A stretch of 64,000 nucleotides of DNA from Choricystis sp. odSpoLacu1 (lineage: Eukaryota; Chlorophyta; Trebouxiophyceae), in assembly GCA_958009055.1 (NCBI GenBank), contig OY253664.1:62001-126000 (forward strand), read 5' to 3'. A program made the translations under genes and the position numbers. Positions 43,961 to 58,344 of the stretch are shown here, piece by piece (positions within the stretch are counted from its first letter, which is position 1; each line of letters begins with the position of its first letter). The notes beneath the pieces are model-generated. The model was not told the DNA's origin. It worked only from the letters and a program-made list of their open reading frames with translations, and searched no databases.

Positions 43961-45551
43961 ATGCTGCCCCGCTTGCTGGCCTGCCACGGCCTGTTGCGGC
44001 CGTCGACACACGCGGCCGCGGTCGCCTCCACCGCGGCCGCGCTCGCCACCACCACCCCACCCCTAGCCGACCTGCTCCCCGCCGCCCGCACCGGCCCCCG
44101 CCCCTCCACCCTGGGCGCCTGCGTGCACGGGTCGGACGCCCAGGTGTGGGAAGCTGTCGAGTTTCGAAAACACTCCCCCCCCAAAGTCGTCAAGACGAGC
44201 GCCACGTCTCTCGGCCTCGCCCCCCGCGACGCGGCCCTCCTCCGCCCACCCTCCTCCACCGGGGGGGGCGGCCAGCGCGCCACCCTGGCCGCGCGGGAGG
44301 TGGTGCCGTCTGATGCATCAGCAGCAGCAGGATCCACACCAGACGCTGCGAGCGAGCCACTCATTCTGGTGCGCACTGAAGCCGTGCGCGCGGCCGTCGG
44401 CCGCACCTCTGCGTTTGTCTTCCCCGCGCGCCGCCCGGCGGACACGGCCGCCCTGCTGGCCGCCGTGGATGCGGCCGCCGCCGCCGCCGCCACCCCGTTT
44501 GGGCCGCCGTTTGAGCTGGCTGTGCTGGAAGCACTGCTGTCGGAATCAGTGCGCGTTTTTGACCGCCGCGCGCGCCAGCTGCGCTTGTTAGCGGACGGCG
44601 TCGAAACCGATGTCGCCCGCGCCCTGCGGTGGGCCGGTGGAGCGGCCGCGTCCACGGGCGAGCTGGGGAGGCTGCTGCCCGTGCAGCGCACGCTGGTCGA
44701 GCTGACTGCTGACGTGCGGGAGGCTCGGTCCGCGGTCGAAGCTGTGGCCGCCACCCCGCGCGCCCTGGCGTCGCTGTGTTTGTCCGACGCACCCGCCGCG
44801 ACCGTCAACGGGGAAGGCGTGCCCCGGGCCCGCCTGTTGAGTGCTGAAGCGCTGCTGTCCTCCTACTCGCGCCAGCTGGAGTCGGTGGAGTCGTCGCTGC
44901 AGGAGATGGGGGAGAACCTGGATGCAGCGAGGGAGGGTGAGTTGGGCGTTGGTGTTGGTCGGCGGGAGAGAATCATGCGAAAGGACCCTCCTCCCACCGC
45001 CCACTTCCCACCACTCCCCACCTACCCACACAGCCTGGGGCTTCGCCCTCGACGCCCACCGCAACCGTACCCTGCGCCTCTCCCTCCACATGTCGTTGGC
45101 GACCGCCGCCGTGGCCGTTGCCTGCGGCACGCCCGCCGCCTTCCTGGGCGCCAACATCGACGTGCCCTCCGTCTCCTTCTGGCCCTTGGTCGCAGGCTGC
45201 TCTGCAGTAGCAGTGGCGGGATATGGCGGCCTCGTCTCGCTGTGGCAGGTGCTGCCCACCGTCGCCCACCGCCGCCGCGTCGCCGACGCGCGCGCCCTGC
45301 GCGACCTGCTGCACCACCTGGACGACTTGGACGCTGTGCTGGCGTCTGTGCGGGCGGCTGCGCTGACCGCAGGCACGAGCGGGTCCCGCCTGTCGCGGGA
45401 CGCGTTTGCGCGCGCGGTGGCGAGTGCGGGAGCCATCCTGCGCCCTGATGAAGTGGACGCCCTCTTCCGCGTCTACGACGTCAACGAGTCGGGGTTCCTG
45501 GAACCCGACGAAGTGTTGCGCCGGGCGGGGGCGGCGTGGGATGCCAAGTGA
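43961..45551 (+). CDS. MRS2/CorA-like Mg2+ channel with C-terminal EF-hand
   Basis: Exons 43961-44936 and 45034-45551 (junction G|CC), 497 residues. The cytosolic part has MRS2-like FGPPFELAVLEALLSESVRVFD, LPVQRTLVELTADVREARSAV, and ALLSSYSRQLESVESSLQEM. The pore helix follows: HRNRTLRLSLHMSLATAAVAV, then FLGANIDVPS where CorA/MRS2 proteins have the GMN signature, and a second hydrophobic helix (FWPLVAGCSAVAVAGYGG). The C-terminus contains an EF-hand loop, DVNESGFLEPDE, with D, N, S, E and E at Ca2+-liganding positions. Both the GAN substitution and the EF-hand are unusual; known GMN variants often alter ion selectivity. The Ala-rich N-terminus may be an organelle presequence. Confidence 0.75.
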
Positions 45552-45716
45552 TTGTGTGGAGGGAGTGTGTGCGTGGTATGTTAGGTGTGACAGTTGTAAA
45601 AAACTCATTATAAAAAAACACCCGGCGTGCTTCACAAGCCGCACACAGACGCGCTATTTTTACTTACACACACACGCAACCACAGACGAGAGAAAAAGAA
45701 AAAAAATGCCACCATC

Positions 45717-46812
45717 TCACTCGCCCAAGCACGCGTGCGCCAGCGCCTTCTCCTCCACCAACTCGTCCCCACTCGCCTTGATCTTGGCCGCCGTTGCGGC
45801 ATCCACAGCCAGGCCCGACACCACGCTCCACTCACCATCCTTGCAGGTGACGGGCAGGGAGAAGATGACGCCGTCGGGGGCGCCATATTCAGCCCCCACC
45901 CCGCCCCCAGTCGCGACAGCCATGGACGTCCACGCCCCCTCCGCCGTGCCCAGCACCCAGTCGCGCACGTGGTCGGCGGCCGCGGAAGCGGCCGACAGGG
46001 CGGACGACGCGCCCCGGGCGGCAATGATGGCGGCACCGCGCTGGGCCACGGTTTCGACGAACTCACCATTCAACCATCCGTCATCACCCACGACAGCACG
46101 CGCCGGCTGCCCCCCAATCGTGGCGTGCGCCACGTCGGGTACCTGGGTGGACGAATGGTTGCCCCAGATGATGGCGTTGGCGACAGAGGAGACGGGGGCC
46201 CCCACCCTCTCTGCCAACTGGCCCAGCGCCCGGTTGTGGTCCAACCGCGTCAACGCCGTGATGTTCTTGCTCGGAATGCTCGGCGCATGCTCCGCCAGCA
46301 TCAGCGCATTGGTATTCGCCGGGTTGGCGACGACCACGATCTTGACGTCGGGCGAGGCAGAGGCCGCCAGGGCCGCTGCTTGGGCCGCGTAAATCGAAAC
46401 GTTCTTCGCCATCACGTCCTTCCTCTCCATGCCCGCCTTGCGTGGAAAGCCGCCCACCATGACCGCCACATCCACGCCGGCTGCCGCGGTCGCCAGGTCG
46501 GTGGTGGCGACGACGCCCGCGAGCAGGGGGAAGGCGGCGTCCGTGAGTTCCATGGCCACGCCGCGCAGCGCGGTCGCAGCAGGCTCGATGTCCAGCAGGT
46601 GCAGGATGACGGGTTGGTCGGGGCCCAGCATGGCGCCCCGGGCGACGAGGGGGCAGAGTGCGTACCCGATTTGGCCTGAGTGAGGGGGGAAGGGTGGGGA
46701 TTGGTGATGGCAGCGTAAAAAACGGGAGCGCACAAACGCGCAGCTCTCTCCCGCACCAACACTCACCGGCTGCGCCGGTGATGAGGACGCGTTTGGGCTG
46801 CTTGGTGGCCAT
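45717..46812 (-). CDS. NAD-dependent malate dehydrogenase, cytosolic type
   Basis: Exons 46767-46812 and 45717-46675 (junction G|GC), 334 residues. The splice restores the nucleotide-binding loop [20 protein letters not shown]. Also seen: [30 protein letters not shown] with the mobile-loop substrate Arg residues, [28 protein letters not shown], and [14 protein letters not shown] with the catalytic His. The GxxGxxGY start and HSSTQVPD motif are those of cytosolic/plastidic-like MDH and not the mitochondrial form. No presequence is present, so a cytosolic location is likely. It is divergent from a bZIP gene. Confidence 0.95.
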
Positions 46813-47007
46813 GGGGATGGTGGGTTTGGAGGCAAAAAGAAAAAAAGTCGACGAAACAGAAATGGAGAGTGGTTTTCACTTCCGACGCCTTTTTTTTGTC
46901 GACGCGGCGCCCGACGCACACACACACCACCGGCGCCACCACAGCTTCCCCGCCCTCCCTATCCGGCCAGACATGGCCTCACCACCCCTCCTCTGCAGCG
47001 GGCGGTG

Positions 47008-47899
47008 ATGCCGGCTGAAAAAAAACGGAAAGCGACGACCCCCGCCTGCCGCCCGACGCGCTCTGCCGTCGCGGCCGGCGCGGCGCCGCCGCCCGACGGC
47101 GCGGGGCTGCCGTCCAGCGGGGTGCCTCCTGCGTCAGACTTAGGTGGTGGAGGCCAGGGGCGGCCACCCGCCACACCCTCCCCCGCCGCGCGGCGGGCGC
47201 GCCTGAAAACGGTGGGAGGCGCGCCGGCGCTGGTGGCGCCCGCGGGCGCGGGCGCGCTCGCCCTGCCGCGCCCGCCCGCTGGCGCTGGCGCTGACCTGGG
47301 GTCGCAGCTGATCTCTGCCGCCACCATCAGCGGGTGGCGCCGGTTGGCGCCTGCCCCGCCCGCTGCTCCCGCTGCCGCCGCGCCCCCGCCCGCTGCCGCG
47401 CCTCCACCGCCGCCCGCGCCCCCACCCCCACCCGCCATCGACCGTCGCCGCCAGGCCAACCGGGAGGCATCCCGCCGCTCCCGCGAGCGCTCCGCCGCCG
47501 CCCGCGTGTCATCCGAGACGGCGGCGGCGGCAGCGATCGTGCGCAACGAGGAGCTGCGCGCGTGGCTCGCAGAACTGCGCGCCGCGGTGGACGCTCGAGT
47601 CGCGGCCGCGACCGCGGCGCGCGCCCGGCAGAGGGCCGCGGTGGCGGAGTGTGGGCGGCTACGGGCGGAGGTGATGGCTCTGCGGTCGACGGCAGGTGTG
47701 AGAGAGAGAGGAAGAAAACAAAGGAAGGAACACTCACTCGGACTTCTCACCCCCACCCCTCAACACTCCCCCCTCCCACACAGCCCTGCAAGTCGCCCAC
47801 ATCGCCCTGCTGACCCGGGTGAGTGGCGCCCTGGTGCGTGGCGGGGAGGCGGTGCGCGCCTCGGCTGAACGGCTGCCGCGCGGGGGCAGCCTGCCGTGA
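47008..47899 (+). CDS. bZIP-like transcription factor
   Basis: Exons 47008-47695 and 47784-47899 (junction G|CC), 267 residues. Residues about 148-163 form a basic region, RRRQANREASRRSRERSAAA, with the conserved N-x7-R spacing. A heptad-like helix rich in Ala, Val and Leu follows (VRNEELRAWLAELRAAV, then RLRAEVMAL), but the leucine spacing is weak. The N-terminal 140 residues are Pro/Ala/Gly-rich and end in a run of prolines. Exon 2 could be spliced again at a GTGAGT after its 12th codon, but the frame is open to TGA at 47897. The target sequence is unknown. Confidence 0.7.
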
Positions 47900-48041
47900 G
47901 GGTGGAGTGTGCGTTTTTTTTGTGTGTGCCCACACCGGCCTGCCTCTGTTTTGGTTGGTTCTCGCTCTGTCATGTTTCTATTTGTCTCTGCTGGTTTCCA
48001 CCCCTCCTTTCTACAAAAAAAGGCATTGCGCTTTCCCCTCT

Positions 48042-51595
<3,554 letters not shown>

Positions 51596-52414
51596 GGTGG
51601 TGTGTGTGTGTGAGGGAGGCCAAGCAGCTGCTGTGTCAGCGTGGAGCGAGAGGAGCCCCCCACCCTCTGCGCGCGGGCGTGTGCCCGCGACTCAAGTGAG
51701 AAAAGAGGGGAGAGGTGTGTTTCATTGGTTCTCTCTTCAACCCACGCCCACACACCACCACCTTCACCATCAATCATAGGGGGCTCCTCTTTTTTAATCA
51801 AAGCTTGATCGCTATCACATGGTGGAGAAAAGAGCGGCAGCGTCGCTTAATGAAAAGGGGGGACGGGTGTGTAAAGAGCGGGGGGGCCCAGCACAAAAAA
51901 AACAAGACCCACGGCTGGATCGTGTGTCCCGCCGCGCAAACGCAACAAAGGGCGGACGTGGCGAAGGTGTTGGGAAAAGGGGGTAGAGTGGTGTTTTTCT
52001 TTCTCTCGTGGGGGGCAAAAAGGGAGGATTTTGCACGGTGGTTGAAACAAAACCGCGCGCAAAAGGGGAATAGGGGACCGTGGTACGTCGGAATCGAAGT
52101 ATCGGGGGGAGGCTATGAGTCGTTTGGATGGTGTTTTAAGATGTGGGAAAAAAAAGGAGACGACGAGCGGCGGGCGGGGGCGTTTTTCTCCCGGCAACCG
52201 CGTGTGCACATAAAAGGGGGGGGGGGAGGGATCCCAGAGGCCCCCATCTCTCTCTCTCTCTCTCTCTCTCATTGTGGGGAAGATGGCAAAGCACTTGCGA
52301 GCGCACACGCAAAAAGTGTAAGGGGGGATAACGTCGTGGAAAAAGACGGGTGCAAAAGAGATGAAGGGAAAACGCAAAGCGTCATCCCTCTTCTCTCCTC
52401 TCTCTCTCTCTCTC
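51596..52414. other. Gene-free region between Ca2+-ATPase and bZIP
   Basis: It precedes the ATPase start on the minus strand and follows the bZIP stop. Strongly purine-rich on the plus strand (gggggg, aaaaa runs) with a (tc)n tract at about 52248-52270. No coding signature. Confidence 0.4.
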
Positions 52415-53545
52415 TCAAAACAAATCAGTCAGCGTCAACCCCGCCCCAAAGATGCCACCAAACGCCACTTCCTCCGACGACCGCGCGGACGAGGGGGCGC
52501 CGTCGGAGGCGGCGGCTGAGACGGGCCCGGGCGTGCAAGCGTCTTTGCCACCACCCGCCGGCAGCAGCCACAGGTCGTCCTCATCCAGGGCCAGCGGCAG
52601 GGCGGGCACGGGCGGCGTGACGGGAGGCGCGGCGACGGCGGCCGGCGTGCGCGTGGGCGCGGGCGGCGTCGGCGGTGGCGCGGCCGCGTCGCGCGCGGCA
52701 GAGGCGCGCGAAGACGACGGCGGCCGGCGCGCGTGGTGATGAAGATGGGGGGAGGGAGCGCCACCGTCCAGGGCGGCACGCAGGCGGGCGTTCTCGGCGC
52801 GCAGGGCGTCGGCCTGTGTGTGGGGAGTGGAGAGGTGAGAGACAGAAAAGCGATGATGACGAAAACGCCCACCCCCCACCCCCCCCCCCCACCAACTCTT
52901 ACCTCCCGCATCAACTCGTCCCACTGCATCTTGCGCAGGGCCCGCATGCGCCTCGCCGACTCGCGGTTGGTGGCCCGCTTCTTGAGGCGGCGCAGTTCCA
53001 CCGCGGTCAGAGACGCGGTGGTGGGCGGGGCGAGGCCGGCTGATGGTGTGTGTGTGTGTGTGTTTGAGGTTAGTTTTTTTTTTTTTGGAGGCCACGCTGC
53101 GCTATGTGTGTGCACACACATAGCGCAGCGTGGCGCGCAGCGCGGGGAAAGACACCAGGGCAGGGGGGTTGGCAAACCAGCGTCGGGGCAGGGCGCTTTG
53201 GCCCTGCCCCTCTGACGCTCTTGCTCTGCTCCTGCCCAACCGCCGCCGCCGCAGTAGGCCCTCTCCCTCTCCCTCTCCTGCTCAACCCCCCACAGCAGCA
53301 TGCGACATGCTCAGTGCGCGTCCTTGGGGTGGTGAAAACAGGCGGCGTGGGGGCTGGAGGGTGGCGCAGCACTCCCCGACGCTCGGGAAGGGGAACCGAC
53401 GCTCCTCGCATCTCTCCGCATGCTTCGCCGCCGCCCCGTCGCCCGGCTTCCATAGTGCCTGCCCGCCCAACACGTTTCCCTCCGTGTGATGACACCATGA
53501 CTCACCGCAAGCGACTTCCAATGAGGCGGCAGTAGAGCTGGACAT
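52415..53545 (-). CDS. bZIP transcription factor A of a tandem pair
   Basis: Exons 53506-53545, 52903-53039 and 52415-52813 (junctions G|CC, then phase 0), 191 residues. MSSSTAASLEVA leads into TAVELRRLKKRATNRESARRMRALRK, a canonical basic region with N-x7-R, then a short zipper split by an intron (MQWDELMRE|ADALRAENARLRAAL). The C-terminus is Ala/Pro-rich and ends with an acidic/hydrophobic patch (LALDEDDLWLLPAGG) that could be an activation segment. The basic region is nearly identical to that of the bZIP at 55087, indicating recent duplication. The zipper is short, so heterodimerisation is likely (inference). Confidence 0.85.
53091..53134. repeat. 44-bp perfect palindrome in a bZIP intron
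   Basis: Each half has 22 bases, reading gccacgctgcgctatgtgtg then tg on the left and the exact reverse complement on the right, with no spacer. It lies inside intron 53040-53505 next to a T13 run. It could form a cruciform in DNA or a hairpin in the pre-mRNA. Confidence 0.95.
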
Positions 53546-55086
53546 TGTGCTCGAATCAGAGGGGGGGGGCAAATGCGAGCGAGCGAGACCAGGAGGAGAC
53601 CAACCGGATGTGCGGCGGTTGGCTCAAGGCGCTGTAAAACGACGCGCCCAGGCTAATGAAACGAGCGGCTTGCGTCGCTGGAGGGAGGTCGGGGATGTGT
53701 TGGTGGGTGGACGGCGGCGCGGGGCGGGGCAGAGACGAATCTGGCCTGGACACACCCCTTTTCGGCCGCCTCTGCCCCCACCCTCCTGCCGCCCCGCCTC
53801 GACGGCCCCCCACCCCCAGCCGTGTGTCGTACGTTTTCAACCGAGCCGTCTCGAGGGGGGGATAAACGCGGTACGCGAGGAAAAGGACGCGGGAGCCTAA
53901 CGAAAAAAGAGGTGTGGGAGGTCGCTGACACCCCCGCTTGCTGAGATGGACTATTCACTTTTTTCCCTCGCGCTCGCGCTTTTTCGGGACACTTTGGGGC
54001 GCCCACCATATGCTTTTTGGCGCGCGCGCGCAACAGGGCACGCGTGCCCTTTTTGGCGCCCATAAGCGCACCCCATTATTTTGTTTTTTGGGTCGGGGAG
54101 GGGGGTTGGCGAGTCACCCGCCGACACCCCCCGCATCAAATATAGATCACACAAAACGAAATCGGCCACACCCCACACACAGCCCCTCCCCATCGACACA
54201 AACTTCGACAGGGGGGGCGTGGGGGGCAGGCATCCACGAGAAAAAGCAAACAAAACGAACACGTGGGGGGGCGGGGCGGGAGGAGACAAGGGAGGAGCGC
54301 GCAGAGGCAAATCCTCGTGTTTCCGCCCGCCACGCCACCGCCGCATGATGAAAAACACGATCATCTCTCTCTTTCTCTGTCTCTCTGTTGGGGTGTGGTA
54401 TGGTTTGGCAAAGCAAAAGGGTGCGCGCACACACACAGCAAAACGACGGGGAGGGAGGTGTGACCCACCCTCCCCGCACGTTTTTTTTGGTCGGGGCGGC
54501 AGCCATATACGTAGAGGCATCCAGCGAACACGGAGGGTGGCGAGTCGAAGCAATCGACAGGCGCCGCGCACCCCAGCATGCACAGCTGCGTGTTTTAAAA
54601 GACGGAGAAGCAACTCCGTGCGAAGAAAAGAGCACCACGGGTGACGATGCAAAGGGGGCAGAAGGCCCCCCCCTCGAAAAACCACCGGGTGCGCGAAAGA
54701 TTTTTTGTGAGACGTTCAGCCGCCGCCCCACAACGCCCGGGAGTTGAAAACACCCCGGGAGCCGGAAAGGCGGCGGCGAAAGAAAAAGCACGCGAACAAA
54801 GCGCGGCCAGGGAAAGGGGGAGAGCGCGGGGGTGGTGGTGTGGGGCTAGCGCTTGGGGGGTGGGGTCTTGGGGGTGTTGTGGGGAAAAAAAGGGGCGCGT
54901 GCGGCGCGCGTGTAAGCGCTGGAAAACCGCAAGACAGGTCCTGCAAGGGCCCAGGAGGGGATGGGGTGGTGTTTGGCGACGACGGGGGAGCTGGGGTGTG
55001 TGCCGTTGTCGCATAAGGGGGGGGGGGGGGGGTCAAGGGGATCTGCTCTCTCGATCGATCTGATTTTTGGTTGTTCTTTCCACCCA
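53546..55086. other. 1.5 kb gene-poor region between the two bZIP genes
   Basis: Open frames here are short, low-complexity and unsupported. Runs of A, T and G are common and the composition is visibly less G+C-rich than the genes, especially 53940-54560. A 14-bp palindrome gggcacgcgtgccc lies near 54036-54049. It should include the promoter of the bZIP at 53545 and the 3' flank of the one at 55087. Confidence 0.4.
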
Positions 55087-56055
55087 TCAGCACGCCGCCA
55101 CCGCGGGCGCCGCCGCCCACGCCAGCAGGTCGTCCGCGCGCTCGTCCAGCAGGTCGTCCACGCCCGGGACGTCGGGCAGGGGCGCGTCCACGGTGGTCAG
55201 CGGGGGAGTGGGCGGCGCGGCCGCGCGGCCGCGCGCGCCGCCGCCGCGGGGGCCGCGAGCCGAGGCGACAGGCGTCACGGTCGCCACCACGGGCCCCACA
55301 TCCAGGCCACACTCCACAGCCGCCAAGCGGGCGCGCAAGGCCGCGTTCTCGGCGCGCAGCGCGTCCACGACGGACACCAGCGACGCCCATTCCCCCTTGC
55401 GCAGGGCGCGCATGCGGCGGGCGGACTCGCGGTTGGTGGCGCGCTTCTTCATGCGCCGAATTTCGGACTGGAGGGTGGTGGTGGGGAGGGTGGGGTGGGT
55501 GAGAGGCGGGGAGGCACTTTTCCTTTTGGCCCAACGCGAACACGCTGGCCGCCCGGCGGGCGCTCTCTCGCATGCGCTCTCCGGAGGCGCTAGCCGCCGC
55601 CGCCGCCCTCTCCCTCTCCCCGCCTCCCCTCCCTTGCCCCCCTCCAAGCTCGCACAGAGCCGTGGCACACTCCGGTCGCCCGTTCACCGGCGCCAGGCCG
55701 CGGATCGGAGCGGGGGCAGGCCCGCGTCCAGGTATTCACGGCGCCCGCCGACCAAAAAAACACGCACCGGGCTCAACTCCCTCTCCTCGCCGTCCGGCCC
55801 CACCACCGGCGTCAGGGGGAGCGGAGACGGAGCCGGCGCATCACGTGGCACAGCTTTTGGACGCGGCCGGGGGCGCGCGCCCCGCTTAATGAGTGTGGGC
55901 GCGACGTGCCGCGTGGGCGGGCGGCGCGGGCGTCGCCCCGCGGCCGCGGCCGGCCCAGCAGATTCGTCGGCCACGCTCGCCCAGGTCCCCGCACTGACGT
56001 CGCTGGAGGGCAGAGGCTCCATCAGGGCAGCCAACTTCATGCGGTCCACGTCCAT
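55087..56055 (-). CDS. bZIP transcription factor B of a tandem pair
   Basis: Exons 55768-56055 and 55087-55467, phase 0, 222 residues. The join gives PDGEERELSP|SEIRRMKKRATNRESARRMR, a natural lead into the basic region, matching the ELRRLKKRATNRE of its neighbour. The zipper VVDALRAENAALRARLAAVE is uninterrupted here. The N-terminal exon (MDVDRMKLAALMEPLPSSD, then Pro/Arg-rich) and the acidic C-terminus (VPGVDDLLDERADDLLAWAA) are probably regulatory. Without splicing, exon 1 would run to TGA at 55684 as a 123-residue orphan and the bZIP part would lack a sensible start, so I prefer the two-exon model with donor GTGCGTG. The donor is atypical for this genome. Confidence 0.8.
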
Positions 56056-56581
56056 GGAGGCGCGGCGGGGTGCAAAGGCGGGGGAGAGGAGGATAAAAGC
56101 TGAGGTGGGACGATGAAAACTCAGCGAACGGCGACAAACACCTTCTCTCCCCCCCGGTGCACCGGGGGGGAGAGAAGGGGTTTTCTCTCTCTGTCCCCAC
56201 CCCACGACACCAGGACTGCCGTGGGAGCACACACCAAGCATTTCGCCCGAGTCCCTGTGGGTGGGCGAAAGAGTCCCTGCCCCGGCACACAAGAGAGAGA
56301 GAGAGGCGTTCCCTGGCGGCCGTCTCGGGGGCGCCGCCCTCCCGCGCACGCGCACACAGCCCAGCCCCCCTGCCCACACACCGACCCCTGTGCCCCGCCG
56401 CCTGCAACAGCGCCACCCACGGACAGGCTTGACGTGCGGCTGTTTGGCGATCGAGGCACCGTGCGCCTGCTTTCCTCCAGCCTGGGTCGAGAGAGAGAGA
56501 ACAAAAAAAACCACAGCGCGACCATAAAGGTCGCGTGCCTGTTCTCCTTCCCACCTCCTCCTGCCCCCTCCTCCGCCCACC
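56056..56581. promoter_or_regulatory. Divergent region between bZIP B and RP2
   Basis: Holds both promoters. Contains the 38-bp palindrome at 56141-56178 and, at about 56241-56270, a smaller inverted repeat (ttcgccc / gggcgaa). A purine/pyrimidine-rich stretch (gagagagaga) is at 56292-56302. Confidence 0.45.
56141..56178. repeat. 38-bp perfect palindrome upstream of bZIP B
   Basis: Left arm ccttctctccccccc, palindromic centre ggtgcacc, right arm gggggggagagaagg; arms match base for base. It lies 86 bases upstream of the bZIP B start codon and could be an operator-like site for a dimer or a cruciform. Confidence 0.93.
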
Positions 56582-58112
56582 ATGGCCGACGACGCGCCGG
56601 ACGACCAGCCCGTCGTCATCGCGGATCGACGCGGCGAGACGGTGACCCAAGAACCGGGCAGCGTCAACGGGTGCGTGCGCGCGAATGGGAGTTTCGGTTT
56701 GCGCGTGGTGTGTGTGCTGGGAGGCAGCGCGCGCGGCCGGCTACCGCCCCCGCAGCCGACGGTTGGCGCCCCCTGTGAGGCGTTGGCAAAAGCGCAGGGG
56801 CTCAGGGAGAGGTGTCTTGCCCCCCCCCGCGCGCCGTCCCCTCTCGAAAACGAATGAATGGCGTGCGTCTGGGTAGCCCCGCCCCCCGTCCCTCCACGCC
56901 CGCGCCCTACACCGCCACACGTTACGACTCCATGGTGTCATGGACCCACTCGCGCGCGTGTGTGAGCGACCGAGGCACGCGTCCCTCATTCATCCCCTCC
57001 CTCCTCTCCCCCCAGCGCTTCCGTCGTCCTCAAAAACCTGCACGACTGCGCCGTCTACATCCTGGACCACTCGTCCGACGTGGACGCCACCGACTGCGTC
57101 AACTGCCAACTGTTTGTGGGGCCGGTGGACGGCGCAGCCCTGTTCACGCGAGTGCGCGGGTGCCAAGTCGCGGTCGCCTGCCAACAGTTTCGTGCCCGCG
57201 CCTGCACCGACACCGAGTTTGGGCTGTACTGTGCCACGGTGCCGTCCGTCGCAGACTGCTCTGGGCTGAGGGTGGGGTGCTGGGTGGGGGCGTACCCAGG
57301 GTTGACCACCCACTTTGCGGCTGCGTCCCTCGACCCCTCGGCCAACGCGTGGACCCGCGTGGAGGACGCGACGCCCGTGCCTGACGGGGGAGACGGCTTC
57401 CCCGCGCCCCCCTTCCCGCCGAGGCCGCAGGCGCCGCCGTTTGAGGTGGTGGGCGAGGCGCACCATTATCGGGAGGTCCCCCTCGCGGGCCGCCCCCCGC
57501 CCGACAAACCGGTGCCCGGGCCGACGGGCGTCACGTACACACCGTCCGAGACGGCGCTGGCCAGTGTGGCGAGTGGTGGCGTGGAGGAGGTGGTGGCAGC
57601 GGCGGCGGAGGCGGCGGCAGACGCAGCGGCTGCTGCTGTTCCCCCTCCCCCACCCGCAGCTGCTGCTGTCGCGGTCGACACCCCCACCATGCACCCCCCC
57701 ATTGACGCGGTGGACGCCGCCTTTGCCGACGCCAACGGTGATGCAGCCGACGCCGCGCCTGCCCCCCCGCACGTGGCGCCGCTCCCGACCGACGCCGCCG
57801 AAACGGAGGGGCGGGCGGCCGCCGCCGCGACCGCAGCCGCCCACCTGCGCGACTTTTACGCCGCCCGGGAGGCGCGGGTGGCGTCTGCGGCGGCGTCGGC
57901 CAAGGCGGCGGCGCCGCCCGCGCCGCGCGCGGCCCGCGCCTGCCGCCGCCACCACGACCGCCGGCAGCGGCGACTGGGGGCGCGTCCTGGACCTCATCGA
58001 CCTGGACGCCCTCCGCCCGGGGGGCGGCGAACTGTCCCGCTTCAAGGCGGCCATGCTGACGGCCAAGGCGAGGGGGCTGCCGCTGTCGCGCGGGGGGAGG
58101 AAGGCCGAGTGA
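56582..58112 (+). CDS. RP2-like tubulin-cofactor-C (TBCC) domain protein
   Basis: Exons 56582-56670 and 57016-58112 (junction GG|C), about 394 residues. The TBCC beta-helix shows NLHDCAVYILDHSSDVDATD, CVNCQLFVGPVDGAALFTRV and CQVAVACQQFRARACTDTEF, close to human RP2, the GTPase-activating protein for ARL3 in ciliary trafficking; the Arg in FTRVRGC is near the catalytic Arg118 position. The N-terminal MGCxxSK acylation site of animal RP2 is missing. A long Ala/Pro linker leads to a helical C-terminus (GDWGRVLDLIDLD, SRFKAAMLTAKARG). The frame breaks between about 57920 and 57965; one base fewer restores this tail. It converges on a CEP135-like gene. Confidence 0.8.
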
Positions 58113-58344
58113 TGAGCAAAAAGTGATGAGCAAAAAACAACGAAAAACGATCACACACACCAACATTCCACCCCACCATTCTTTTTTAAAACCACACCCT
58201 CGGCTCTTTTTGTCTGTCTCGCACACACACTGGCGGTGGGAGAGAGACGGAAGGAGAAGAGAGAGCGAGAGAGAGGGGAGGTTGAAGGATGAAAAAAAAC
58301 TGCACACTGCAACACCTCCCCCTTTGCACACACACAGTCAGAAA

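Noticed and set aside
55684..56055. A separate 123-residue ORF ending in TGA at 55684, only 15 bases upstream of an open frame starting at 55668
   Set aside because: A GTGCGTG donor at 55767 joins it in phase to the bZIP basic region (ERELSP|SEIRRMKKR), giving a natural bZIP protein; two genes 15 bases apart on one strand is less likely.
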